NCBI GenBank assembly: GCA_007745635.1
Contig: CP036272.1
Location: 6,399,697 to 6,463,696 of the forward strand
From: Stieleria bergensis
GTDB taxonomy: Bacteria; Planctomycetota; Planctomycetia; Pirellulales; Pirellulaceae
Length of the DNA stretch: 64,000 bases
Reading direction: 5' to 3'
Positions 9,263 through 17,600 of the stretch are shown one piece after another (position 1 is the first letter of the stretch; the number at the start of each line of letters is the position of its first letter). Below the pieces are notes generated by a model that made no database searches, was not told where the DNA came from, and saw only the letters and a program-made list of their open reading frames with translations. The position numbers were made by a program, and so were the translations under genes.

Positions 9263-10370
9263 CGTCACCATCATCGGGGGCGGGATCGTCGGACTCGCGC
9301 AAGCCTGGATGGCCTCGCGCCGCGGCCTCAGTGTGCTGCTGCTCGATCGCACTGACGTACCGGTCGGTGCCTCGGTGCGCAACTTTGGCATGATCTGGCC
9401 AATCGGGCAACCCATTGGCCAGCGTTACGACACCGCGATGCGCTCACGCAACTTCTGGCTAGAACTCAGTGAACAAGGCGTCATTGAAGCGGAAGCTTGT
9501 GGCAGCATCCACCTCGCCCATCGTGAGGACGAACTGGCAGTCTTGGAAGAGCTCAGCTCGTCAAACCAGTACCCGACGAAGATGCTGACAGCAGAGGAAA
9601 CCGTCCGCCGTAGCCCACTGGCGAATCCATCGGGCCTGTTGGCTGGAATGTACAGCGAGACCGAACTGCGCGTTGACCCTCGCACGGCATCGTTAAAACT
9701 CTCTCAGTGGCTGGACACTCAAGACAAGGTCACATGCAAGTACTCAACCCCGGTCGTGCGTGTTGAAGCACCGCTGGTCCACACTGCGTTTGGCGATCGC
9801 TTCTCCGCCCCCCGAATCGTGATCTGCAGCGGCTCCGATTTGCAGACGCTATACGCTGATGTGCTGCAGTCTTCGGGACTAAAACTCTGCAAGCTGCAGA
9901 TGTTAAAGACCGCGTCCCAAGCCAACCTGCCCCGCAACACACCTCACTTGGCGAGCGGACTCACCCTGCGACACTACACAGCATTCGAACACTGCCAATC
10001 GTTGGCCGCGTTACAGCAGCGGATCGCCGATGAGACGCCGGAGTTAGATCGCTTTGGAATTCACGTCATGGCCTCCGCATTCCCCAGTGGCCAAGTCATC
10101 TTGGGTGACTCACACGAATACGATCAAGACATCACGCCCTTCGACAAGCAAGAGATTGATGACCTGATGCTTCGCGAACTGCGCAAAGTCATCACACTCT
10201 CTGACTGGACCATCACTGAACGCTGGCATGGCATCTATGCCAAACACCCGACGCTGGCAATCTTTGAACAGGAACTCGATGACGGAGTGCATGCCTTCGT
10301 GGGTCCCGGCGGCGCCGGCATGACCATGTCATTTGGACTGGCACAAAACGCCTGGGACCGCTGGATGTAA
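9246..10370 (+). CDS. FAD-dependent oxidoreductase of the TIGR03364 type
   Basis: 374 residues. The N-terminus has the dinucleotide fold DVTIIGGGIVGLAQAWMASR with an acidic residue at the end of strand 2 (LLLDR). VRNFGMIWPIGQP, LKLCKLQMLKT, a GDSHEY motif near residue 285 and the C-terminal GPGGAGMTMSFGLA mark it as the DAO-superfamily clade co-located with phosphonate degradation genes and proposed to deaminate or dealkylate aminophosphonates. The start ATG lies inside the 3' end of the HD oxygenase gene. Together the two could process an (N-substituted) aminoethylphosphonate; exact chemistry is not deducible from sequence. Confidence 0.85.
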   Translation: MQTDYDVTIIGGGIVGLAQAWMASRRGLSVLLLDRTDVPVGASVRNFGMIWPIGQPIGQRYDTAMRSRNFWLELSEQGVIEAEACGSIHLAHREDELAVLEELSSSNQYPTKMLTAEETVRRSPLANPSGLLAGMYSETELRVDPRTASLKLSQWLDTQDKVTCKYSTPVVRVEAPLVHTAFGDRFSAPRIVICSGSDLQTLYADVLQSSGLKLCKLQMLKTASQANLPRNTPHLASGLTLRHYTAFEHCQSLAALQQRIADETPELDRFGIHVMASAFPSGQVILGDSHEYDQDITPFDKQEIDDLMLRELRKVITLSDWTITERWHGIYAKHPTLAIFEQELDDGVHAFVGPGGAGMTMSFGLAQNAWDRWM

Positions 10371-10643
10371 CTCCCATCGCCAATGACAGTGCTTCATCGC
10401 GGCAGGCCATCTTGCAGGAATCATCTTTCGCCTGACAGCGACTTGGCGACACTTCCCTAGGCCACATGACTGGGGCAGTTCGAATACAAACCAGCAAACC
10501 GAAGCAACGACTCCGACCCGCGTGAACGCGTCCAGAGCAAGGCCCAAACACGCGATGGTGACTCAGCTACAATGGTGCGATTGATTCCACGCTCTCCACC
10601 ATGCCCCACCACGTTGCGCCCCGCAAACTCACGCTGAACCGTC

Positions 10644-12224
10644 ATGAAATCCATCTCAGCCTGCTTGCTCTTCCTTACGCTCATTCCATTGCCAGCGACT
10701 GCAAACGATTCATGGTGGCAGTTTCTGGGACCCGATGGCACCGGAAAAGCCAGCATGAGCAACCCGCCGACTGACTGGTCGGAACAAGAGAACGTCGCCT
10801 GGAAAACGGCCATTCACGGACGAGGCTGGTCGTCTCCGGTCATCAGGGGCAATCAAATTTGGTTGACCACTGCATCGCAAGAGGGACACCAGCTGTACGC
10901 GATCTGCCTGGACAAGCAGACTGGCGAAGTCCTCCACGACAAACTGGTGTTTGAAGTTCAAAGCCCTCAAAAGATCAGCTTTGAAAACACCTACGCCACG
11001 CCAACGCCTGTGGTGACCCAGGATCGCGTGTTCGTTCACTTTGGCACCTACGGCACCGCTTGCCTGGATAGCGAATCAGGAACCACACTTTGGACACGCC
11101 GTGATTTAAACTGCGATCATGAAACCAACGCTGGGCCGGCGAGTTCACCAACCCTTGTCAACCAGCAGTTGATCTTTCATGTCGATGGTCGAGATGTTCA
11201 ATACATCATCGCACTGGATCCGAAATCAGGAAAGTCGCTTTGGAAAACACAGCGTTCCTTTGATTACGATTCCGTCCCGATCCATCATCGCAAGGCCTAC
11301 AGCATGCCAGGCTTGGCTCCAACGTTGGATGGGCCGCAGCAACTGATCAGCGTGGCGGCACAGGGCGTCTACAGTTACAACCTAGACGGCACTGAGCGAT
11401 GGTTCGTGCGACACAAAGGCTGGTCGATCTTCCCCAGACCTATCGCAAGCCAGACCATGGCTTATGTCGTGGTTGACCGTGACCATCCGGAACTATGGGC
11501 CATTCGGCATGACGGCCAAGGCGATGTCACGGAATCACATGTTGCTTGGAAAGAAACCCGAGGCGTGCCCGCTCGCGCGACACCTTTGCTGATCGACGAC
11601 TTGATCTTCATGGTCAACCGGCAAGGCGTGATGAGCTGCCTAGACGCCAGGTCAGGGGAACTTGTTTGGAAGAAACGGATGCCGGGACAGTACTCGGCAG
11701 GGCCACTTTATGTCCCCGGAAATAAACCGAGTGAAGCTCGTCTGTATCTGTTCAATGAAGATGCCCAGTGCAACATCATTCAACCATCACGCAAATTCAC
11801 AACGCTGGCGAGCAATCAACTGACCGAGCAAGTGCTGCGCGCATCACCGGCCGTCGATGGTGACGCGCTCTTCATCCGCACCGAAGGCTACCTGTACCGA
11901 CTTGAAAAGGGCGCCAAGCCAGCACCCACCCCACAAACTGAGTTTGCCGGAAAGTGGGAGATTGGCAAGACAGCGACGAACCCCAAAGCCACGTTCGTGA
12001 TGACGCTGCGGGCCGATGGAACAGCCAGCAAAAGTCACGTGCCAAGCTCAACGGGACGCTGGCAAGTCGTCGGTGGCGAAGCTCGCGTGGTTTGGAGCGA
12101 AGGGTGGCGCGATATCATTCGCCCCGCTGGTGATGGCTATCAAAAGATCGCTTTCCGGCCCGGCACTGACTTTGATTCCCCGCCGTCAAACACCGACTCT
12201 GCGATGAAACAACCGGCCAATTGA
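10644..12224 (+). CDS. Exported PQQ-like beta-propeller repeat protein
   Basis: 526 residues with a signal peptide (MKSISACLLFLTLIPLPATA). Repeated blades with the tryptophan-docking pattern are visible, e.g. SWWQFLGPDGTG, DKQTGEVLHDK, DSESGTTLWTRRD, DPKSGKSLWKT, DARSGELVWKKRM. This is the BamB/quinoprotein dehydrogenase-like propeller common in planctomycetes. No heme-binding or calcium-binding dehydrogenase motif is seen, so a structural or binding role is more likely than catalysis. A C-terminal segment (EFAGKWEIGKTATNPKATFV) forms a separate small beta domain. The esterase gene follows on the same strand about 95 bases later. Confidence 0.85.
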   Translation: MKSISACLLFLTLIPLPATANDSWWQFLGPDGTGKASMSNPPTDWSEQENVAWKTAIHGRGWSSPVIRGNQIWLTTASQEGHQLYAICLDKQTGEVLHDKLVFEVQSPQKISFENTYATPTPVVTQDRVFVHFGTYGTACLDSESGTTLWTRRDLNCDHETNAGPASSPTLVNQQLIFHVDGRDVQYIIALDPKSGKSLWKTQRSFDYDSVPIHHRKAYSMPGLAPTLDGPQQLISVAAQGVYSYNLDGTERWFVRHKGWSIFPRPIASQTMAYVVVDRDHPELWAIRHDGQGDVTESHVAWKETRGVPARATPLLIDDLIFMVNRQGVMSCLDARSGELVWKKRMPGQYSAGPLYVPGNKPSEARLYLFNEDAQCNIIQPSRKFTTLASNQLTEQVLRASPAVDGDALFIRTEGYLYRLEKGAKPAPTPQTEFAGKWEIGKTATNPKATFVMTLRADGTASKSHVPSSTGRWQVVGGEARVVWSEGWRDIIRPAGDGYQKIAFRPGTDFDSPPSNTDSAMKQPAN

Positions 12225-12319
12225 TGACGACCAGAAAGCCCCCAGCGGAAGACTCGCTGGCAAACACTGTAACACTGGCAGCTTGGCGTCAGGCGAGATT
12301 CCTACGCGAGGCCAGACGG

Positions 12320-13354
12320 ATGATTCCGCGACCTTTGAAAACGTTTCACACCACGGCAAACCTAATGACAGACGCTCCCGTCTCCCCAGTGGCGCTTTTG
12401 GCATCGGCATTGGCCGCTGTCACACTTTTCGTCTGCGCCCCAGTGTCCTCTGCTCAACAGCGTCGCCCCCAGGGTCTGCCAGATTCAATTCAATTGCAGG
12501 CTGACATTCCCTATGCGGGGACGGACAATGCGAAACAGAAGCTTAATCTGCTGTTGCCTCAGCAACGCGCTAGCACGCGGCCGTTGCCGGTGATCGTCTA
12601 CATTCACGGTGGTGCTTGGCGTGCAGGCGATCGCAGGGCAGGGCATCGCCGAGTGGCCAGTTACGTCACATCGGGACAATACGCCGGTGTCTCGGTGGGT
12701 TACCGACTGACTGACGAGGCTATCTGGCCGGCGCAGATCCACGATTGTAAAGCTGCGATTCGCTGGGTGCGTGCCAACGCCAAGCAGTACAACTTGAATC
12801 CAGATAAGATCGGCGTGATGGGAGATTCAGCAGGCGGCCAGCTGGTCGCCATGCTTGGCACAAGCGGCGGAGTTAAAGCGCTGGAAGGAACGCTGGGCGA
12901 TCACCTGACAACTTCCAGTAAGGTCCAGTGTGTGGTTGATAACTTTGGCCCCGCAGATCTGGCGGCGATGAAAGATTACCCCAGCCGCATGGACCATGAT
13001 CGTGCCGATTCACCAGAAGGAAAACTCGTTGGGGGACAAGTCAGTGCGAATCAACAAGCGGCCGCGTCAGCGTCACCTATCTCCTATGTTTCCAAAGAGG
13101 ATCCGCCGTTCTTAATCATTCATGGCACCGACGACATGCTGGTCCCCTACAACCAATCGGTGCGTCTTGCCAAAGCGCTCAAAGGCGTCGGAGCAAAGTG
13201 TAATTTCACAACCGTCACTGAGGGCGGTCACGGCGGCTTTCGCAATCCAGCGGTCAGGCAGCGTGAACGCCAGTTCTTTGACAAACATTTGCGAGGGATC
13301 GAACGAGACGTGCCCGACAGTGACCTTCCCAATGAAATGCGAGGCAAACCGTGA
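12320..13354 (+). CDS. Exported alpha/beta hydrolase (esterase/lipase, BD-FAE-like)
   Basis: 344 residues from the ATG at 12320, chosen because GAGG precedes it by eight bases and the N-terminus (MIPRPLKTF) supplies the positive charge of a signal peptide whose hydrophobic core is PVALLASALAAVTLFVCAP. Starting at 12221 adds a non-conserved stretch. Oxyanion motif HGGAW near residue 95, nucleophile GDSAGGQ near 170, Asp in HGTDDMLVPY near 270 and His in EGGHGGF near 302 complete a serine hydrolase triad. The family includes feruloyl/acetyl-xylan-type esterases. It probably acts outside the cytoplasm on esterified glycans; the substrate is unknown. Confidence 0.88.
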   Translation: MIPRPLKTFHTTANLMTDAPVSPVALLASALAAVTLFVCAPVSSAQQRRPQGLPDSIQLQADIPYAGTDNAKQKLNLLLPQQRASTRPLPVIVYIHGGAWRAGDRRAGHRRVASYVTSGQYAGVSVGYRLTDEAIWPAQIHDCKAAIRWVRANAKQYNLNPDKIGVMGDSAGGQLVAMLGTSGGVKALEGTLGDHLTTSSKVQCVVDNFGPADLAAMKDYPSRMDHDRADSPEGKLVGGQVSANQQAAASASPISYVSKEDPPFLIIHGTDDMLVPYNQSVRLAKALKGVGAKCNFTTVTEGGHGGFRNPAVRQRERQFFDKHLRGIERDVPDSDLPNEMRGKP

Positions 13355-13715
13355 CCCCGTTTCCATGGCGTCCGCTTTTGTGCTTGCGTGAGGGTGACTT
13401 TGCCTGGCGATTCAATCCTTGAACGCACAGCGATCGAATTTTCAGTTCAAGCCCATCGCATGCCCAGCCCCTAGCAGGGGCCCTTTTGAACGGTGAACCA
13501 TCGCGTACTCGCAGAGCAAGCGTCAGCCGTTGGCCCCAAGCGATTCCGAGCGTGGACCAACTTGGGACCGATTCGAGAACTGGGGAATCAGCTGCCAACG
13601 AAGGCTTCGGTTGCGTTCCCCATCAGAATCATTTGCGACTCACGCGGGCTGACAATGGTTTACAATGACGAGTTGTGCTGAACACGTTCGAAGGACCTAT
13701 TTATCGGAGCCCGTG
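13355..13715. other. Intergenic region, no gene seen
   Basis: 361 bases between two rightward genes. Short frames on both strands (about 60 codons) have no recognisable content. The only structure I note is a small GC hairpin at 13467-13481 (listed as a weak terminator). The promoter of the following Tat-type protein should be here. Confidence 0.5.
13467..13481 (+). terminator. Possible weak terminator after the esterase
   Basis: Stem GCCCC / GGGGC with loop TAGCA, followed by CC and four T. The stem is only 5 bp and the T run is short, so this is a modest candidate. Confidence 0.3.
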
Positions 13716-15209
13716 ATGCCTGATCGTCGCCAATTCTTTCGTTGCGGTGCTGCGGCTGCCGGTGGTGCAACCGGGTTGTCCTGGCTACCGAAGCTTTCTG
13801 CTGCCGAAGTTGAACTTCCCAACAACGCCGTGCAGTTCCGCTCTGAGATTGAGCCTCTGGTGCGTCTACTGGAGACCTCGCCTCGGGAACAGTTGATGGA
13901 TCGGGTACTGGCCAAGATTCGTCAAGGCACCCACTATCAAGAGCTGTTGGCGGCACTTTTCCTGGCCGGTATTCGCAACGTCCAGCCGCGTCCTTCGGTG
14001 GGGTTTAAATTTCACAGCGTGCTGGTCGTTCATTCGGCACACCAAGCTGCAATCGCGGCAAGCAACGAACATCGCTGGACGCCATTACTGTGGAGCATCG
14101 ATTACTTCAAACGCGCTCAGCAGTCTGATGTGAAAGAGGGTGACTGGACGATGGCTCAGTCGCCAACCGAAAAATTGCCCGATCCACCACAAGCTTTAAA
14201 AGCGTTAGATGTCGCGATGTCTAAGTGGGACATTGAAGCCGCCGATGCCGCTGCCACGGTGGTTGCCAGAACGGCTACTGGCGGACAGATCCTGAACTTA
14301 CTGGCCAAACACGCGGCCAGAGACTATCGCAGCATCGGACACAAGTCCATTTACTTAGCCAATGCCTATCGAACCCTCAACGTCATTGGCTGGCAACACT
14401 GTGAGCCGGTTGTCCGCTCTTTGTGTTATGCAATCTTAAACCACAACGGCGAGCCCAATCCAGCAACGTCAGATCTGGCTGCCGATCGCGATGGGCGAGC
14501 GAACTGGAATCTGGCTGACCAACTTGGCAAGCATTGGTACAGCACCAAGTCAAAACCAGTCGAAACGCGTGTGGTTGCGGAAAGCCTGCGCACCGCCACG
14601 CCCGGCCAAGCCGCCAAGCTAGTCGTTGAGCTCATTCAATCGGGGACACACCCTGACAACATTTACGATGGCATCATGCTGGCTTCTGCTGAATTGGTTT
14701 CACAGCAACCGGGCATTGTCCCCTTGCATGCGGTGACCACGTCGAATGCCATCCGTTACTTGTATCGGCAGGTGCAAGACAACCGCATCCGGCAATGGCT
14801 GCTACTGCAGAATGCAGCCTTTGTTCCTCACTTTCGCGAATCTGCCAAAGGACGCGGCAAGCTAGGCAGCAGTGACTTGCTTGAACTACAAGCCGCTGAA
14901 GAATCAAACGCTGATCTGGAGCGTCTGTTCAAGCAAATTGGCTCCGATCGGCAAGCGGCCGCCCAAACGGTGCTCTCTGTGGCTCAGACACCTGAAGCAG
15001 CACATCAGCTGATCGGCCGAGCCCGAGAGATGGTGTTTCTAAAAGGCAACGATGCCCACGATTACAAGTTCAGCTCGGCGGCGCTGGAGGACTATTACCA
15101 AATCGATCCCGCATGGCGAACCCGCTACCTCGCCGGTTGCTCCTACTTACTGCACGGCGACTCGGAACCCACCACCGGTCTGGCCAAGCGGGTGCTACAA
15201 GAGCTCTAG
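13716..15209 (+). CDS. Tat-type exported protein of unknown function
   Basis: 497 residues. The start at 13716 is supported by GGAG seven bases upstream and by the resulting twin-arginine signal MPDRRQFFRCGAAAAGG...; the frame to 13665 adds 17 residues ahead of this. The mature part is mostly alpha-helical, rich in Ala, Leu and Gln, with repeated short helices (TPGQAAKLVVELIQSGTHP, FLKGNDAHDYKFSSAALEDY). No catalytic signature is recognised. Tat export would imply folding or cofactor loading before export. This resembles lineage-specific planctomycete proteins annotated as hypothetical, and I cannot assign a function. Confidence 0.75.
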   Translation: MPDRRQFFRCGAAAAGGATGLSWLPKLSAAEVELPNNAVQFRSEIEPLVRLLETSPREQLMDRVLAKIRQGTHYQELLAALFLAGIRNVQPRPSVGFKFHSVLVVHSAHQAAIAASNEHRWTPLLWSIDYFKRAQQSDVKEGDWTMAQSPTEKLPDPPQALKALDVAMSKWDIEAADAAATVVARTATGGQILNLLAKHAARDYRSIGHKSIYLANAYRTLNVIGWQHCEPVVRSLCYAILNHNGEPNPATSDLAADRDGRANWNLADQLGKHWYSTKSKPVETRVVAESLRTATPGQAAKLVVELIQSGTHPDNIYDGIMLASAELVSQQPGIVPLHAVTTSNAIRYLYRQVQDNRIRQWLLLQNAAFVPHFRESAKGRGKLGSSDLLELQAAEESNADLERLFKQIGSDRQAAAQTVLSVAQTPEAAHQLIGRAREMVFLKGNDAHDYKFSSAALEDYYQIDPAWRTRYLAGCSYLLHGDSEPTTGLAKRVLQEL

Positions 15210-15448
15210 CCACAACCAAACATTTCGGAATCAGCAGCGATTCGACGTCTGGGAACGAAGACTCAACCGCTGCAACAGGCAAACTGCCGGACCGACACGG
15301 CCAGTGCCAGCGCTGGCTGACAGAAATCCGACGTTTTTTTGCCAGAGCGGTTCCCTGCAACGGCTTTGCGGAGGCTTCCTGGCTGCCTAAACTTCTGGTA
15401 GGCAATTCGCCGCCGACCCGCAACAGCCTCTGACCGTACCAGCCGCTT

Positions 15449-16711
15449 ATGTCCACCGCAGAACCGACCGAACACATTCGCCAGACACCTCTCACCAGCG
15501 AACTGATTGCGGAACTCAAAAAACAGTACCCCACTCCGTTTTACGTTTACGACGAAGCGGGCATTCGCGAGAACGCTCAGCGACTGCATCGCGCCTTTGC
15601 ATGGAACCCGGGCTTCAAGGAATTCTTTGCCGTCAAAGCGTTGCCCAACCCGCACATCATGGAAGTGCTCAAGGACGAAAACTGCGCGGCTGATTGTTCC
15701 AGCGTTGCTGAACTTGAACTGAGTGATCGCGTCGGGCTGAAGGGCGAAGAGATCATGTTCACGTCCAACAACACTCTGTCCAAAGATTACCAGCGTGCCA
15801 AGGAGCTTGGCGCGATCATTAACTTGGACGATCTAAGCCACCTGGAATACGTCAAGCAACACGTTGGCTTGCCCGAATTGATTTCATTCCGCTACAACCC
15901 TGGCCCGTTGCGGGAAGGGAATGCGATCATTGGCAAACCAGAAGAGGCTAAGTTCGGTTTCACGCGCGAACAACTGTTTACCGGTTACAAGCAAGCACTT
16001 GCCGATGGCGTCAAGCGTTTTGGACTGCACACCATGGTGGCGTCTAACGAACTGAATCCTCAGTTTTTTGTTGAGACCGCCGACATGCTGTTCACCCTAG
16101 CGGCTGACTTGCACAAAGAGCTCGGCATCAAGCTTGACTTCGTCAACCTCGGTGGCGGCATGGGCATTCCTTATCGCCCCGCTGAGCAATCTTTAGACAT
16201 CGAATCCATCGGCAAAGCGACTGAGGAGCTGTATCAGAAGAAGATTGCTGGCACGGAACTGGATCCGCTGTCGATCTTCCTTGAGAATGGCCGCATCATG
16301 ACTGGCCCTTACGGATACCTGGTCACAGAAGTGATTCACAAGAAGCACACCTACAAAGACTACATCGGTGTGGACGCTTGTATGGCCAACTTGATGCGTC
16401 CAGGCATGTACAACGCCTATCACCACATCTCGATCTTGGGCAAAGAATCGCTCCCAACGGGTGGCAACTTTGATGTCGTGGGCTCACTCTGCGAGAACAA
16501 CGACAAGTTCGCGATTGACCGCCCTTTGCCGGAAACCGAAATCGGGGACACAATGGTGATCCATGACGCCGGTGCGCATGCTCACTCGATGGGTTTTCAG
16601 TACAACGGCAAACTGCGCAGCGCCGAATTGCTGCTGCGTCCTGACGGCAGCGTCAAACAGATTCGTCGAGCCGAAACACTGGACGACTACTTTGCAACGC
16701 TGGATTTCTAG
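15449..16711 (+). CDS. lysA: Diaminopimelate decarboxylase-like PLP enzyme
   Basis: 420 residues, usual length for LysA. Fold type III decarboxylase features: PLP lysine in FFAVKALPNP (about residue 60), the glycine-rich phosphate loop VNLGGGMGIPY near 235, EPGRxx replaced by the related ENGRIMTGPYG near 278, and CENNDKFA plus DAGAHAHSMGFQYNG at the C-terminal active site. LysA converts meso-diaminopimelate to lysine. The closely related carboxynorspermidine decarboxylase is less likely given the CExxD/AGAHAHSM pattern, but a substrate shift cannot be excluded because the canonical EPGR is ENGR here. Neighbours give no pathway context. Confidence 0.82.
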   Translation: MSTAEPTEHIRQTPLTSELIAELKKQYPTPFYVYDEAGIRENAQRLHRAFAWNPGFKEFFAVKALPNPHIMEVLKDENCAADCSSVAELELSDRVGLKGEEIMFTSNNTLSKDYQRAKELGAIINLDDLSHLEYVKQHVGLPELISFRYNPGPLREGNAIIGKPEEAKFGFTREQLFTGYKQALADGVKRFGLHTMVASNELNPQFFVETADMLFTLAADLHKELGIKLDFVNLGGGMGIPYRPAEQSLDIESIGKATEELYQKKIAGTELDPLSIFLENGRIMTGPYGYLVTEVIHKKHTYKDYIGVDACMANLMRPGMYNAYHHISILGKESLPTGGNFDVVGSLCENNDKFAIDRPLPETEIGDTMVIHDAGAHAHSMGFQYNGKLRSAELLLRPDGSVKQIRRAETLDDYFATLDF

Positions 16712-16755
16712 CCAGAAGGCGATTCCGGCGGCGCGCGGGCAGCAGTCAATCGCGT

Positions 16756-16761
16756 TATAAT
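16756..16761 (+). promoter_or_regulatory. Perfect -10 box TATAAT placed for leaderless transcription
   Basis: TATAAT ends seven bases before the ATG at 16769, so transcription would begin at or next to the start codon. No good TTGACA-like -35 is seen. The match is short, so it could be chance. Confidence 0.4.
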
Positions 16762-16768
16762 TGCTGGC

Positions 16769-17518
16769 ATGAACGCCCGCGATGAATCTTCTGTGCCTGC
16801 ACCACGCTCTGGCGAGTTCCAAACGACTCGCTGGAGCCTTGTGATCTCCGCTGGACAGACCGGCGATCCTGACGCGCAACAGGCACTGGCTTCACTTTGT
16901 GAATCCTATTGGTTGCCGCTGTACAGCTACGCCCGCCGCCGAGTCAATCACCTGGATGACGCGCAAGAGATGACCCAGGCCTTCTTCAGCGAACTGCTGG
17001 AGAAGAATGTCATCGCGACGGCCACTCCTGAGCGTGGTCGCTTTCGCTCCTACCTGCTGACTGCGTTCAAACATTTCCTGTCCAAGCAATGGGAAAAAGC
17101 CAAGGCTCAGAAACGTGGCGGTGGAAAACAACCACTCTCGCTGGACTTTGATTCCGCTGATTCAACCTTTCAAATCGAATCAGAATCACAGCGAACCGCC
17201 GACCAGATCTACGACCAACAGTGGGCCATCACGCTGCTAGGCAAGGTCATGCAGCGACTGGAATCGGATTGCCAACAGTCAGGCAAGGCAGAGCAATTCA
17301 CGCATCTCAAACCCTTCATGATCGGTGATCACCCGGGCATCACCTATCAGCAAGTGGCTCAAAAACTGGGCCTGTCAGAAGCTGCTGCAAAGACCGCAGC
17401 ATCGCGACTGCGTAAACAATTCGGGCAACTGCTGCGGGATGAAATCTCTCAAACCGTGACGGATTTGAACGAAATTGAAGACGAAATTCGCAGCCTTTTT
17501 AGCGTTCTGAGCAAATAA
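16769..17518 (+). CDS. ECF-type RNA polymerase sigma factor (planctomycete kinase-associated)
   Basis: 249 residues. Region 2 is visible at about 38-100 (LCESYWLPLYSYARRRVNHLDDAQEMTQAFFSELLEKN, then FRSYLLTAFKHFLSKQWEKAKAQKRGGG) and region 4 at about 165-215 (TYQQVAQKLGLSEAAAKTAASRLRKQFGQLLRDEI). The C-terminal QTVTDLNEIEDEIRSLFSVL is common in planctomycete ECF groups paired with a membrane Ser/Thr kinase. Here such a kinase follows by 82 bases on the same strand. The kinase likely controls the sigma factor, or both respond to one signal, in place of a classic anti-sigma factor. A -10 box immediately upstream suggests a leaderless mRNA. Confidence 0.9.
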   Translation: MNARDESSVPAPRSGEFQTTRWSLVISAGQTGDPDAQQALASLCESYWLPLYSYARRRVNHLDDAQEMTQAFFSELLEKNVIATATPERGRFRSYLLTAFKHFLSKQWEKAKAQKRGGGKQPLSLDFDSADSTFQIESESQRTADQIYDQQWAITLLGKVMQRLESDCQQSGKAEQFTHLKPFMIGDHPGITYQQVAQKLGLSEAAAKTAASRLRKQFGQLLRDEISQTVTDLNEIEDEIRSLFSVLSK

Positions 17519-17600
17519 ACTTCCAAAGCTGTAAAACTTTTGTCACCATCGGTTCGCTTTCCGTCAGAAGTTATCACCGACCAACTTCGAGGTGATAACA

